Made by a program: the position numbers and the translations under genes | Assembly (NCBI GenBank): GCA_964017045.1 | Contig: OZ024798.1 | Location: 6,841,793 to 6,905,792 of the forward strand | Source of the DNA: Omphiscola glabra | Lineage: Eukaryota > Mollusca > Gastropoda > Lymnaeidae | DNA length: 64,000 nt | Direction of reading: 5' to 3' | Part shown: positions 1-10,765 of the stretch, one piece after another | How positions within the stretch are numbered: position 1 is the stretch's first letter | How the letters are laid out: each line of letters starts with the position of its first letter | The notes under the pieces: model-generated | What the model saw: only the letters and a program-made list of their open reading frames with translations | What the model was told of the DNA's origin: nothing | Database searches by the model: none

Positions 1-595
1 ACTTTGTATCGAGATGTGGCAACGGCACAAAAACAAACCCAAATAAGCACAAAAACTCGGTCATGATTCAACAGCAAGGAAATATTTAGAAAACGATAAG
101 ACGCCAATTTATAACTAAATTGGTCGAGCAGACAGGGAGGAGAACTCTGGGACTCACGACAAATCTCAAGGGAGGTAAGTCGCACTCTTCGTGAAATGAA
201 CGTCCAGATTATTCCTATACAAGAAGAGGCTGTCACCGTAGTGGTGGTGGGGAGATTGGGGGAAGGGGGTGGTCAGCCCGCCCCAAACTCTACCAACCCC
301 ACGGTGTCACTTGTGGTATTGGGAAAAATTCAAAAGAAAAATCAAAACCCACGAAGCCTATGTCAACCATGTCTACCATGTCAATATATCAATTTCAAAA
401 ATGGAAGATTTCAGTAAAAAGTCATGTGTCTCTGGATCAGTCAGACAATTAGAGGTAGAGGGTTAGTGGATGATTATATATTCGATATAGATTCAGTTAG
501 CACAATTTTGATTCTCCTATATCAAAATGTTAGCTTAAAATATTGATATAAAATAACTTTTCGGCTAAGTAAAAGTCTAGACATTGCCTTGCAAC
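1..595. other. No gene recognised
   Basis: AT-rich unique sequence with a short G-rich stretch near 240-275. Short open frames here resemble no family I know and lack splice context. Confidence 0.5.
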
Positions 596-1616
596 GTTGG
601 GTGTCATCTTAAGGCTTAGTCAAGGGTTGGATGTCATCTTAAGGCTTAGTCAAGGGTTGGATGTCATCTTAAGGCTTAGTCAAGGGTTGGATGTCATCTT
701 AAGGCTTGGTCAAGGGTTGGATGTCATCTTACGGCTTAGTCAAGGGTTGGATGTCATCTTAATGCTTAGTCAAGGGTTAGATGTCATCTTAAGGCTTAGT
801 CAAGGGTTGGATGTCATCTTAAGGCTTAGTCAAGGGTTGGATGTCATCTTAATGCTTAGTCAAGGGTTGGATGTCATCTTAAGGCTTAGTCAAGGGTTGG
901 ATGTCATCTTAAGGCTTAGTCAAGGGTTGGATGTCATCTTAAGGCTTAGTCAAGGGTTGGATGTCATCTTAAGGCTTAGTCAAGGGTTGGATGTCATCTT
1001 AAGGCTTAGTCAAGGGTTGGATGTCATCTTAAGGCTTAGTCAAGGGTTGGATGTCATCTTAATGCTTAGTCAAGGGTTGGATGTCATCTTAAGGCTTAGT
1101 CAAGGGTTGGATGTCATCTTAATGCTTAGTCAAGGGTTGGATGTCATCTTAAGGCTTAGTCAAGGGTTGGATGTCATCTTAAGACTTGGTCAAGGGTTGG
1201 ATGTCATCTTAAGGCGTTGTCAAGGGTTGGATGTCATCTTAAGGCTTAGTCAAGGGTTGGATGTCATCTTAAGACTTGGTCAAGGGTTGGATGTCATCTT
1301 AAGGCGTGGTCAAGGGTTGGATGTCATCTTAAGACTTGGTCAAGGGTTGGATGTCATCTTAAGGCTTGGTCAAGGGTTGGATGTCATCTTAAGGCTTAGT
1401 CAAGGGTTGGATGTCATCTTAAGGCTTAGTCAATGGTTGGATGTCATCTTAATGCTTAGTCAAGGGTTGGATGTCATCTTAAGGCTTAGTCAAGGGTTGG
1501 ATGTCATCTTAAGGCTTAGTCAAGGGTTGGATGTCATCTTAAGGCTTAGTCAAGGGTTGGATGTCATCTTAAGGCTTAGTCAAGGGTTGGATGTCATCTT
1601 AAGACTTGGTCAAGGT
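596..1616. repeat. 30-bp minisatellite, about 34 copies
   Basis: The unit contains GGATGTCATCTTAAGGCTTA followed by GTCAAGGGTT and repeats every 30 bp with few substitutions. Variants (AATGCTTAGT, AAGACTTGGT, AAGGCGTGGT) recur. Because 30 is a multiple of 3 and the unit lacks stops in one frame, it creates a 363-codon open frame that I do not regard as a gene. Confidence 0.96.
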
Positions 1617-1975
1617 ACATCCGCTGTTGTGTCTGTCTGTGGGTGGCGGGCGTTTGTTCAACTATTTATTCATTTCAAATGGCTTTAATTGTGTGATTTA
1701 AAATGTATTTCTATTCATTAAGTCTACATTGTATTCTTCATAACGGCATACATCAAGTAAGGATTCTTTCAGGCGGGGAAGGGGCTAGGATTGAGATCAA
1801 CCGTTGTACCTTATTCGTGTCCGGTTCTTATTCGCGTCACCACTAACGATTGCTCACCAAACCAAAAGCAGGGGGTGAGGGGGCGAGGGCAAACTAGCTC
1901 AATAGTTTGATATCGAGTAGTCTCCACATCAAGGTCAAGGTCCTGCCTTGCATGTCCACGCTAATTGTATTGTTG
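1617..1975. other. No gene recognised
   Basis: Unique AT-rich spacer between two arrays; nothing recognisable. Confidence 0.5.
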
Positions 1976-2172
1976 TTAGGGCATCCACTATTCTTATTAG
2001 GGCATCCACCGATCTCATTAGGGTATCCACAGATCTCATTAGGGCATCCACCGATCTCATTAGGGCATACACCGATCTCCTTAGGGCATCCACAGATCTC
2101 ATTAGGGGAACCACCGATCTCATTAGGGCATCCACCGATTTCATTAGGGTATCCACCGATCTCATTAGGGCT
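1976..2172. repeat. 21-bp minisatellite, about 9 copies
   Basis: The unit TTAGGGCATCCACCGATCTC plus A is repeated with substitutions (TATCC, CATAC, GGAACC). Open frames on both strands follow from the 3n unit length. Confidence 0.93.
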
Positions 2173-2233
2173 CTGATAGTTCCTTAAATTTTATATTTTG
2201 AGATGTATAAAGGTGTGCGTCCTTTCAATATCT

Positions 2234-2436
2234 GGATCTAGTTACACAATGCACTTACAGCTCACATTACAAAATGGATCTAGTTACACAAAGCACTTAC
2301 AGCTCACATTACAAAATGGATCTAGTTACACAATGCACTTACAGCTCACATGACAAAAAGGATCTAGTTACACAATGCACTTACAGCTCACATTACAAAA
2401 TGGATCTAGTTACACAATGCATATACAGCTCACATT
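2234..2436. repeat. 42-bp minisatellite, about 4.8 copies
   Basis: The unit begins GGATCTAGTTACACAATGCA and runs through CTTACAGCTCACATTACAAA. Starts at 2234 and 2276 give the 42-bp period. Confidence 0.93.
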
Positions 2437-3355
2437 CAAAACACTGCATAATATATCTTTGCGTTATGCATTTTTTAAATTACAATTTTTTTCTACTTTT
2501 AAGTGCGTTATAACTCGTCTTTATCGCAGTCCAAACTCTTATAATCTATGGAATCTACTGTCCAAACTCTTATAATCTCTGGAATCTACTGTAGAAATCT
2601 GAAAGTGCGTAGTTAAGGTGTGCAATGTTTATAGGTACACAGCGAGACACTCTACAAGTTCAAAACGTGCTAATGTTTGAACTGTATGGCTTTAGAACAT
2701 GAGCTGAGACAGTAACATGTTATACAATATAGATTTATAACAAATATGACACATGTGTTTCTTCAAAGGTCCGCTTGTGGCTCTGGAGCCACGGGTTACC
2801 AACCACTGCTTAAGTCATCCTAGGATCTGCCTGTGAGAAATGTAAGATTTTTTTAAACGCTGACCTTTACGAGAACTCGAACATTAGTTTGCCAGGCAAA
2901 GAAATGGTTTCATTTCTCAGAAGACATTCCAACAAGCTTATTGGAAATTCCCCATAATTTCCTTCACCTAATCCAGGTCAAGATCATTTTATAAGCATAT
3001 ATTTCCGTCGGATTCAAGACCCGTGGCGAAGTCTGGACTTATGGGCCAAGCTCAACAACGGTCTTGGAATGCATTGGGAGTGTAGCTCATTGAGACCAGA
3101 CTGTCTCTTTTTGAGACTTGGGTATTCATTATACGCCAAATTTTCATGTCTTTCGAATTTGTTACAGTTTATTACGCGATGTGACCTAATTATTCTAAGA
3201 CCCTCCTTTCCTTTATTTAATTGTCTTTCTAAAACTTTAACTCAAAATACCCACCAAAAATATAAATAATAAAATTCTAAAATTAAAAGGCCTAGGTTAT
3301 ATAGTTTTTTTAATTAGTCACAATATTGGCAAAGTTGCACACACTTGAAACCAAC
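2437..3355. other. Unique sequence with a small duplication
   Basis: A 31-bp segment starting GTCCAAACTCTTATAATCT is duplicated at 2529 and 2560. Near 2776-2812 a stretch ending in ACCAACCACTGC resembles the end of a hAT-type element, but no partner end was found. No gene is recognised. Confidence 0.4.
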
Positions 3356-3633
3356 GATTGTGTGCACGAGTCCAAGGTCCTTTGGTGCACGTCTGAATTG
3401 TGTGACGAGTCCAGGGTCCTCTGGTGCACGTCAGAATTGTGTGCACGAGTCCAGGGTCCTTTGGTGCACGTCTGAATTGTGCACGAGTCCACGGTCCTCT
3501 GGTGCACGTCTGAATTGTGTGCCCGAGTCCAGGGTCCCTTGGTGCACGTCTGAATTGTGTGCACGAATCAAAGGTCCTTTGGTGCACGTCTGAATTGTGT
3601 GCACGAATCCAGGGTCCTTTGGTGCACGTCTGA
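3356..3633. repeat. About 40-bp minisatellite, about 7 copies
   Basis: The unit includes GTGCACGAGTCCAGGGTCCT followed by TTGGTGCACGTCTGAATT. Some units have lost a few bases, so the period is not constant. Confidence 0.92.
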
Positions 3634-4788
3634 AGAAATCATCAGTCGGTTCGTCCTAACGTGTGAGGATTACGTCATTATGCAATAATCGTGTTCATCA
3701 TAAAAATGCACATATCATTAGATGACCCAGGTACATGCCAGCATTGTTTTGTAAACAATTGAAAAGGTCATCGTCCTATAACGTTCAACTCTCGTATACT
3801 TGTTTAAAAAGCTTTTGAAGCGATACTATTTTCAGTTTGACATGAGAGCCATCTGTTCAAATGTAAAGATCACGTGGTTGTCGCAGGTTGTAATTAGGCT
3901 TGTACCGGGAAACAAATTGAACGAAGTGACGTCATGCTGTTGAAGTTTTAATTGTTGGAACATAAACATACACAACATCCCAAGAGTTGGGTAAATTATA
4001 GCCAGCCATTAAAGCATGAGTCTCAAACTCGCGGCCCGCGGCCGTTCGATATCCGATACCTGACAGAAAACGTTAGTGTTAATGCGGGCTGTCAGTTTTC
4101 CCAATATCTGTAATGTGACCTTCCTCGACGGTTTCAGTCAAATCTCACCTACTAGTCTGATTCTCATTTTTGTTAAATTTGTATGGGTTTGGACGTTGAT
4201 TATAATGGTCAATAACTGTTTCAAATCGGACTAAAAGTTTTAATGTTATAGCATTTTATGAGACAAACATGACCAAAGTGCAGTTTTGAGAAAACACGCT
4301 TTTAATATTGTATATACATATATAAAAAGTTGTAAAGCTCAATTAGTGAGTAATGCACAACCATAATTGTTTAAATTGCATCAATCTGACACAGCATCAA
4401 AGAATCCTTATTAAAATTACCGCTCATGTGTACCGGTTACGAGTGATGGAAATTGCGAGCCTTTTATCTTGGGCACTTTCAAAATTGGGGTTAGTGAAAA
4501 AGGGCTTTTCCAAGATTTAATAAAATCAAAATTCCTTCTCCCTACAGTAGCATCTTCTTTCGCATCAATAATTCATAAATATTGCTTTCGCTTGCCTTCT
4601 CTTTGAACATGTTTTAGTTTTTAAATTGCTAGTGGGAATCGCCATATTTTAAATTTTATTTTATACTTTTTCATCTTTGTTTACAAGAAGGTCATTATGT
4701 TCGTAGCATTTATTTGCTGAATATTTTTACTTTAGATCACTGGGAATTTTATTTTCTTATTAAGGATAAAATGCCGTTAACAACGATA
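3634..4788. other. Unique sequence with a hAT-like terminal relic
   Basis: At about 4019-4055, GTCTCAAACTCGCGGCCCGC resembles the terminus of hAT/Charlie-type non-autonomous elements, which often carry TCAAACT...GCGGCCCGCGG. I found no matching opposite end or target duplication. The rest is AT-rich with no gene. Confidence 0.35.
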
Positions 4789-5970
4789 CGCAATGTGACG
4801 GCCGGGTCTGCTTATCGAGTTTAGGGGTGACGGGATGTGACGGCCAGGTCTACTTGTGGAGTTTAGGGGTGATGCGATGTGACGGCCGGGTCTACTTGTG
4901 GAGTTTAGGGGTGATGCGATGTGACGGCCGGGTCTACTTGTGGAGTTTAGGGGTGATGCGATGTGACGGCCGAGTCTACTTGTGGAGTTTAGGGGTGATG
5001 CGATGTGACGGCCGGGTCTACTTGTGAAGTTTAGAGGTGACGCAATGTGACGGCCAGGTCTACTTGTGGAGTTTAGAGGTGACGCAATGTGACGGCCAGG
5101 TCTACTTGTGGAGTTTAGAGGTGACGGGATGTGACGGCCAGGTCTACTTGTGGAGTTTAGGGGTGATGCGATGTGACGGCCGGGTCTACTTGTGGAGTTT
5201 AGGGGTGATGCGATGTGACGGCCGAGTCTACTTGTGGAGTTTAGGGGTGATGCGATGTGACGGCCGGGTCTACTTGTGAAGTTTAGAGGTGACGCAATGT
5301 GACGGCCAGGTCTACTTTTGGAGTTTAGAGGTGACGCAATGTGACGGCCAGGTCTACTTGTGGAGTTTAGAGGTGACGCAATGGGACGGCCAGGTCTACT
5401 TGTGGAGTTTAGGGTTGACGCAAATTGACGGCCGAGTCTACTTGTGGAGTTTAGGGTTGACGGGATGTGACGGCCAGGTCTAATTGTGGAGTTAAGGGGT
5501 GACGGGATGTGACGGCCGGGTCTACTTGTGGAGTTTAGAGGTGACGCATTGTGACAGCCGGGTCTACTTGTGGAGTTAAGGGGTGACGCGATGTGACGGC
5601 CGAGTCTACTTGTGGAGTTTAGAGGTGACGCAATGTGACGGCCAGGTCTACTTGTGGAGTTTAGATTTGACGCAATGTGACGGCCGAGTCTACTTGTGGA
5701 GTTTAGGGTTGACGCAATGTGACGGCCGAGTCTACTTGTGGAGTTTAGGAGTGACGCAATGTGACGGCCGGGTCTACTTGTGGAGTTTAAGGGTGATGCA
5801 ATGTGACGGCCGGGTCTACTTGTGAAGTTTAGGGGTGACGCGATGTGACGACCGAGTCTACTTGTGGAGTTTAGGGGTGACGCGATGTGACGGCTGGGTC
5901 TACTTGTGGAGTTTAGGAGTGACGCAATGTGACGGCTGGGTCTACTTGTGGAGTTTAAGGGTGATGCGAT
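4789..5970. repeat. 42-bp minisatellite, about 28 copies
   Basis: The unit has GATGTGACGGCCGGGTCTAC followed by TTGTGGAGTTTAGGGGTGA. Variants (CCAGG/CCGAG, GTGATGCG/GTGACGCA) are interspersed. The minus strand is open for 416 codons because the unit is 14 codons without a stop; I reject it as a gene. Confidence 0.96.
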
Positions 5971-6493
5971 TCTCAAATATCGAGTTTTAATGTCTTGTCG
6001 GCCTAATGTCTTGGAACAAACTAGCATAAATATGTGCAGTGATTTGTTATTGCTTCAGCCAAAATTAATGTAGATCTATTTGATGTAACTAAAACTGTAG
6101 AAAAATGTTAGTTGATTCAATATCAGCCAAAAGGTCATTCCTACCAACAGACTTTTCTCAACGTTAGCTCAAAACTAGCTCTGATGACATACGACAGAAA
6201 CCATCATGGAGGGTCACAAAACTAGCTCTGATGACATACGACTGAAACCATCATGGATGAAGGGTTACATTATTATTTTACAATATCGAGCAATATATAT
6301 TACATACGTCAGAAATGACGTCATAATTACGGAATTCCCTCTCTGACTACTGCTGCCTCATTTATTATGTTAGTTTCTAAATCTCCCTAACAACAAAGTC
6401 ACGTGATACGTGATTCGGGAGTGTTAACGAGTGGAGGGAAAATATATTTTTTCAAACAATGCAAATACATTTTTGTGTCTCCTTACCCCGGTA
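5971..6493. other. Unique sequence with a 47-bp tandem duplication
   Basis: A segment starting AAAACTAGCTCTGATGACAT occurs at 6171 and 6218 (47 bp apart). The rest is AT-rich and lies just 5' of the hAT transposase relic, so it may include that element's 5' flank. Confidence 0.5.
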
Positions 6494-6704
6494 ATGTCTT
6501 TCTCAAAACCTGCTGTGACTAGAAAGGTATGCGATGAGCACAGACAATTTCAGGAGAAGTGGGAGACGGAATAATGTTTGATTGAGGATAGTGACACACC
6601 GACGTGCCTTATATGAACCGAGAAAATTGCAGTGCACAAGGGGTACAACAATAGGCGTCATTATTTAACCAGACATGCTGAGGAGTATGCAAAATACCAG
6701 GGAG

Positions 6705-6910
6705 ATAAGAGAGGGCCTCGGGTAGCTAAACTTAAAATATGTCGAGATAAGAGAGGGCCTCGGGTAGCTAAACTTAAAATATGTCGAGATGAAAGAGGGC
6801 CTCGGGTAGCTAAACTTAAAATATGTCGAGATAAGAGAGGGTCTCGGGTAGCTAAACTTAAAATATGTCGAGATAAGAGAGGGCCTCGGGTAGCTAAACT
6901 TAAAATATGT
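6705..6910. repeat. 42-bp minisatellite inside the transposase relic, 5 copies
   Basis: The unit starts GATAAGAGAGGGCCTCGGGT and encodes 14 residues in frame (RDKRGPRVAKLKIC). The first copy continues directly from the upstream transposase reading (AKYQGDKRGP), so the array grew from resident coding sequence. Confidence 0.93.
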
Positions 6911-7288
6911 CTACTGAGGCAGCAAGATTTTCAAGAAAGCAAACACAGAAAGTGATGCAGCAGTTGAGGCTAGTTACATAGAGAGTGAGATGATTGCCAA
7001 GGCAGGAAAGTCATTCAAAGAAGGCGAGTTCATCAACTATTGCATGTCACAAGCTGCAAGTACAGTCTGTCACGGAAAATAAGGGTCGGTTTAGCAGCAC
7101 CAGCCTTTCAGCCAACGCATTTCTGAGCTGTCAGGTGACAAGTATATTAAATATGTGAGAAAGGTAAGCATACTTATTCATTCTTCATGAGAGCACACGT
7201 TACTGACAGTGAACATCTCGCAATATATTATGTCCGTGGTGTTAATGATATTTTGAAGTGATAGCGGAGTTGCTCAAAACGATTCCAA

Positions 7289-7600
7289 TGTATGGCTAGA
7301 CGACTGCTCGGGAGATATTCCACTATCTGTGTGATGTCACTGTGTGGCTAGACCACTGCTCGGGAGATATTCCACCATCTGTGTGATGTCATTGTGTGGC
7401 TAGACCACTGCTCGGGAGATATTCCACCATCTGTGTGATGTCGATGTGTGGCTAGATCACTGCTCGGTAGATATTCCACCATCTGTGTGATGTCATTGTG
7501 TGGCTAGACCACTGCTCGGGAGATATTCCACCATCTGTGTGATGTCATTATGTGGCTATACCACTGCTCGGGAGATATTCCACCATCTGTGTGATGTCAT
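7289..7600. repeat. 52-bp minisatellite inside the transposase relic, 6 copies
   Basis: Starts at 7289, 7341, 7393, 7445, 7497 and 7549 are 52 bp apart. The unit contains GGGAGATATTCCACCATCTG, which reads EIFHYLCD in the first copy. As 52 is not a multiple of 3, each copy shifts frame. Confidence 0.93.
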
Positions 7601-7604
7601 TGTG

Positions 7605-7675
7605 TGATTCCATTGTGGATGCCATTGTGGATGCCATTGTGGATGCCATTGTGGATGCTATTGTTGATGCCGGTT
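7605..7675. repeat. 12-bp repeat inside the transposase relic, about 5 copies
   Basis: GCCATTGTGGAT is repeated in frame, giving CDAIVDAIVD and so on, just before AGLPWNKFA. The family normally has one CDA-VD-AGLPW at this point. Confidence 0.9.
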
Positions 7676-7726
7676 TACCCTGGAATAAATTTGCAGAATT
7701 TCAGCTGACGGTGCGCCTTCAATGAC

Positions 7727-7907
7727 AAGGAAAATAAATGGACTGGTTGGCACATGTCCAAATAAATGGACTGGTTCGCACATGTCTAAATAAATGGACT
7801 GGTTCGCACATGTCTAAATAAATGGACTGGTTCGCACATGTCCAAATAAATGGACTGGTACGCACATGTCCAAATATATGGACTGGTTCGCACATGTCCA
7901 AATAAAC
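7727..7907. repeat. 28-bp minisatellite inside the transposase relic, about 6 copies
   Basis: The unit contains AAATAAATGGACTGGTTCGC. Starts at 7741, 7769 and 7797 give 28 bp. It is the coding stretch after DGAPSM (TRKINGLVGT) repeated out of frame. Confidence 0.93.
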
Positions 7908-8104
7908 TGTAAGAAGAAGGTGTGGAAGAGGCCGCTTCTCTACAATGCATTATCCATCAGCAGGACCTTTCCAGCTAAAGCCTTACGTTTGACAATGTGA
8001 TGTTTGACGTTCTGAAATGCATCAACCGTATCCGGTCCAGGGGCTTGAAGCATCGGCAGTTCCGGTCCCTTTTAGAGGAAAGAAAGTCAACACATGAGGA
8101 TGTT

Positions 8105-8632
8105 ATTTACTTTATCCATGTAATGTGGCTTAGTAGGGGAAATGTCTTATTTACTTCATCCATGTAATGTGGCTTAGTAGGGGAAATGTCTTATTTACTT
8201 CATCCATGTAATGTAGCTTAGTAGGGGAAATGTCTTATTTACTTCATCCATGTAATGTGGCTTAGTAAGGGAAATGTCTTATTTACTTCATCCATGCAAT
8301 GTTGCTTAGTAGGGGAAATGTCTTATTTACTTCATCCATGTAATGTGGCTTAGTAGGGGAAATGTCTTATTTACTTCATCCATGTAATGTGGCTTAGTAA
8401 GGGAAATGTCTTATTTACTTCATCCATGTAATGTGGCTTAGTAGGGGAAATGTCTTATTTACTTCATCCATGTAATGTGGCTTAGTAGGGGATATGTCTT
8501 ATTTACTTCATCCATGTAATGTGGCTTAGTAGGGAAAATGTCTTATATACTTCATCCATGTAATGTGGCTTAGTAGGGGAAATGTCTTATTTACTTCATC
8601 CATGTAATGTGGCTTAGTAGGGAAACTGTCTT
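8105..8632. repeat. 44-bp minisatellite inside the transposase relic, 12 copies
   Basis: ATTTACTTCATCCATGTAAT plus GTGGCTTAGTAGGGGAAATG repeats every 44 bp. The first copy is the family motif YFxxVxWLSRGNV (here YFIHVMWLSRGNV). As 44 is not 3n, later copies are out of frame. Confidence 0.95.
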
Positions 8633-8772
8633 GAAAGTGTTTTTTGAGTTGAAATGAAAGCCTTCATGAAGAAGGTTGGGGTGGCTGTTCATGAACTAAG
8701 TGATCACAAACGGCTCATGGACTTGGCTTTTCTTGTTGACATTTCACAGGAACTGAATGAGGTGACAGTGCA

Positions 8773-9185
8773 TATCCTTGTTAAATGTGGCATTCCTTGT
8801 TAAATGTGGATGTCCTTGTTAAATGTGGATGTCCTTGTTAAATGTGGATGTCCTTGTTAAATGTGGATGTCCTTGTTAAATATGGCATTCCTTGTTAAAT
8901 GTGGATGAACTTGTTAAATGTGGACGCCCTTGTTAAATGTGAATGTCCTTGTTAAATGTGGATGAACTTGTTAAATGTGGATGCCCTTGTTAAATGTGGA
9001 TGAACTTGTTAAATGTGGATGTCCTTGGTAAATTTCGATGCCCTTTTTAAATGTGGATGTCCTTGTTAAATGTGGATGTCCTTGTTAGATGTGGATGTCC
9101 TTGTTAAATGTGGATGTTTTTTGTTAGATGTGGATGTCCTAGTAAAATGTGGATGTCCTTGTTAGATGTGGATGTCCTTGTAAAA
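8773..9185. repeat. 19-bp minisatellite at the end of the transposase relic, about 21 copies
   Basis: GTCCTTGTTAAATGTGGAT is repeated, with GCATT, GAAC and GCCC variants. It begins inside the reading QELNEVTVHILVKCG, so it too seems to be amplified transposase sequence. Confidence 0.92.
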
Positions 9186-9347
9186 CCTGGCTCTCTTCCA
9201 TGCTCGTGTATTTTGTATCCACCCAAGCAGCTGCCAATTAATTAATAATAAAGCTAGCACTTTACAAGGTTTCCTTTAAACCAGTTATTTTGAGAAGGAA
9301 GATGGTGGATCAAAGTCTTACCAAAAAAAAGTTAACGTCTCTTTTCC

Positions 9348-10765
9348 ACGACCGGGGGGGTGTGGGGGGGGGGTGGTTACACCTGCTGTTTAAGGCTCAT
9401 TGAGTTGGTGCACGACCTAGGGTGTGTGGGGGGTGGTTACACCTGCTGTATAAGGCTCATTGAGTTGGTGCACGACCGGGGGGGTGTGGGGGGTGGTTAC
9501 AACTGCTGTATAAGGCTCATTGAGTTGGTGCACGACCGGGGGGGTGGGGGTGGTTACACCTGCTGTATAAGGCTCATTGAGTTGGTGCACGACCGGGTGG
9601 GGTGGGGGTGGTAACACCTGCTGTATAAGGCTCATTGAGTTGGTGCACGACCGGGGGGGGGGGTGGGGGTGGTTACACCTGCAGTATAAGGCTCATTGAG
9701 TTGGTGCACGACCGGGGGGGTGTGGGTAGTGGTTACACCTGCTGTATAAGGCTCATTGAGTTGGTGCACGACCGGGGGGTGTGGGGGTGGTTACACCTGC
9801 TGTATAAGGCTCATTGAGTTGGTGCACGACCGGGGGGTTGTGGGGGGGTGGTTACACCTGCTGTATAAGGCTCATTGAGTTGGTACACGACCGGTGGGTG
9901 GGGGTGGTTACACCTGCTGTATAAGGCTCATTGAGTTGGTGCACGACCGGGGGGTGGGAGTGGTTACACCTGCTGTATAAGGCTCTTTGAGTTGGTGCAC
10001 GACCGGGGGGTGTGGGGGGTGGTTACACCTGCTGTATAAGGCTCATTGAGTTGGTGCACGACCGGGGGGGTGTGGGGGGTGGTTACACCTGCTGTATAAG
10101 GCTCATTGAGTTGGTGCACGACCGGGGGGGGTGTGGGGGGTGGTTACACCTGCTGTATAAGGCTCATTGAGTTGGTGCACGACCGGGGGGTGTGGGGGGT
10201 GGTTACACCTGCTGTATAAGGCTCATTGAGTTGGTGCACGACCGGGGGGGTGGGGGTGGTTACACCTGCTGTATAAGGCTCATTGAGTTGGTGCACGACC
10301 GGGGGATGGGAGTGGTTACACCTGCTGTATAAGGCTCATTGAGTTGGTGCACGACCGGGGGGGGGTGGGGATGGTTACATCTGCTGTTTAAGTTTCATTG
10401 AGTTGGAGCACGACCGGGGGGGTGGGGGTGGTTACACCTGCTGTATAAGGCTCATTGAGTTGGAGCACGACCGGGGGGGTGGGGGTGGTTACACCTGCTG
10501 TATAAGGCTCATTGAGTTGGTGCACGACCGGGGGTGGGGGTGTGGGGGGTGGTTACACCTGCTGTATAAGGCTCATTGAGTTGGTGCACGACCGGGGGGG
10601 GGTGTGGGGGGTGGTTACACCTGCTGTATAAGGCTCATTGAGTTGGTGCACGACCGGGGGGGTGGGGGTGGTTACACCTGCTGTATAAGGCTCATTGAGT
10701 TGGTGCACGACCGGGGGGTGGGAGTGGTTACACCTGCTGTATAAGGCTCATTGAGTTGGTGCACA
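9348..10765. repeat. About 58-bp G-tract minisatellite, about 24 copies
   Basis: Each unit has a variable block of G runs (GGGGGGTGTGGGGGGTGG type), then TTACACCTGCTGTATAAGGC and TCATTGAGTTGGTGCACGAC. Unit length varies with G-run length (about 54-62 bp). The plus strand carries several runs of 3 or more G per unit. Confidence 0.96.

Larger units (their letters stand above)
6494..8790 (+). pseudogene. Decayed hAT transposase (GTF2IRD2/ZBED-like) riddled with minisatellites
   Basis: Translated in shifting frames, this stretch reads in order like the hAT-Charlie-derived GTF2IRD2/ZBED-type transposase family (recognised from memory). From ATG 6494: SFSKPAVTRKVCDEHRQFQ, a zinc-finger region (TCLI, then RRHYLTRHAEEYAKYQG), LRQQ, EASYIESEMIAKAGKSF, RISELSGD, YYVRGVNDI, IFHYLCD, GLPWNKFA, SADGAPSM (7701-7724), EEGVEEA and CIIHQQD (from 7913), CINRIRSRGLKHRQF, HVMWLSRGNV (about 8120), HELSDHKRLMDLAFLVDIS and QELNEV. 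Lesions include stops at 6572 (TAA) and 6614 (TGA, replacing the second zinc-ligand Cys), frameshifts near 6950 and 7260, and LDESTD changed to LHESTR, which loses the first catalytic Asp. Six minisatellites interrupt it, each made of the local coding sequence. It cannot encode a working transposase. The C-terminal dimerisation part is absent. Confidence 0.88.

Noticed and set aside
597..1688. 363-codon open frame rich in DVILRLSQGL repeats
   Set aside because: It is a translation of a 30-bp tandem repeat that starts and ends with the array. It does not begin at a supported ATG in unique sequence and has no splice or domain evidence.
4010..4110. Complete hAT MITE at TCAAACTCGCGGCCCGCGG
   Set aside because: Only one terminus is visible; no inverted partner or 8-bp duplication was found.
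4777..6027. 416-codon minus-strand frame of repeated SPLNSTSRPGRHIA
   Set aside because: Read-through of the 42-bp array. Plus-strand frames are also open over the same DNA, as expected for a stop-free repeat rather than a gene.
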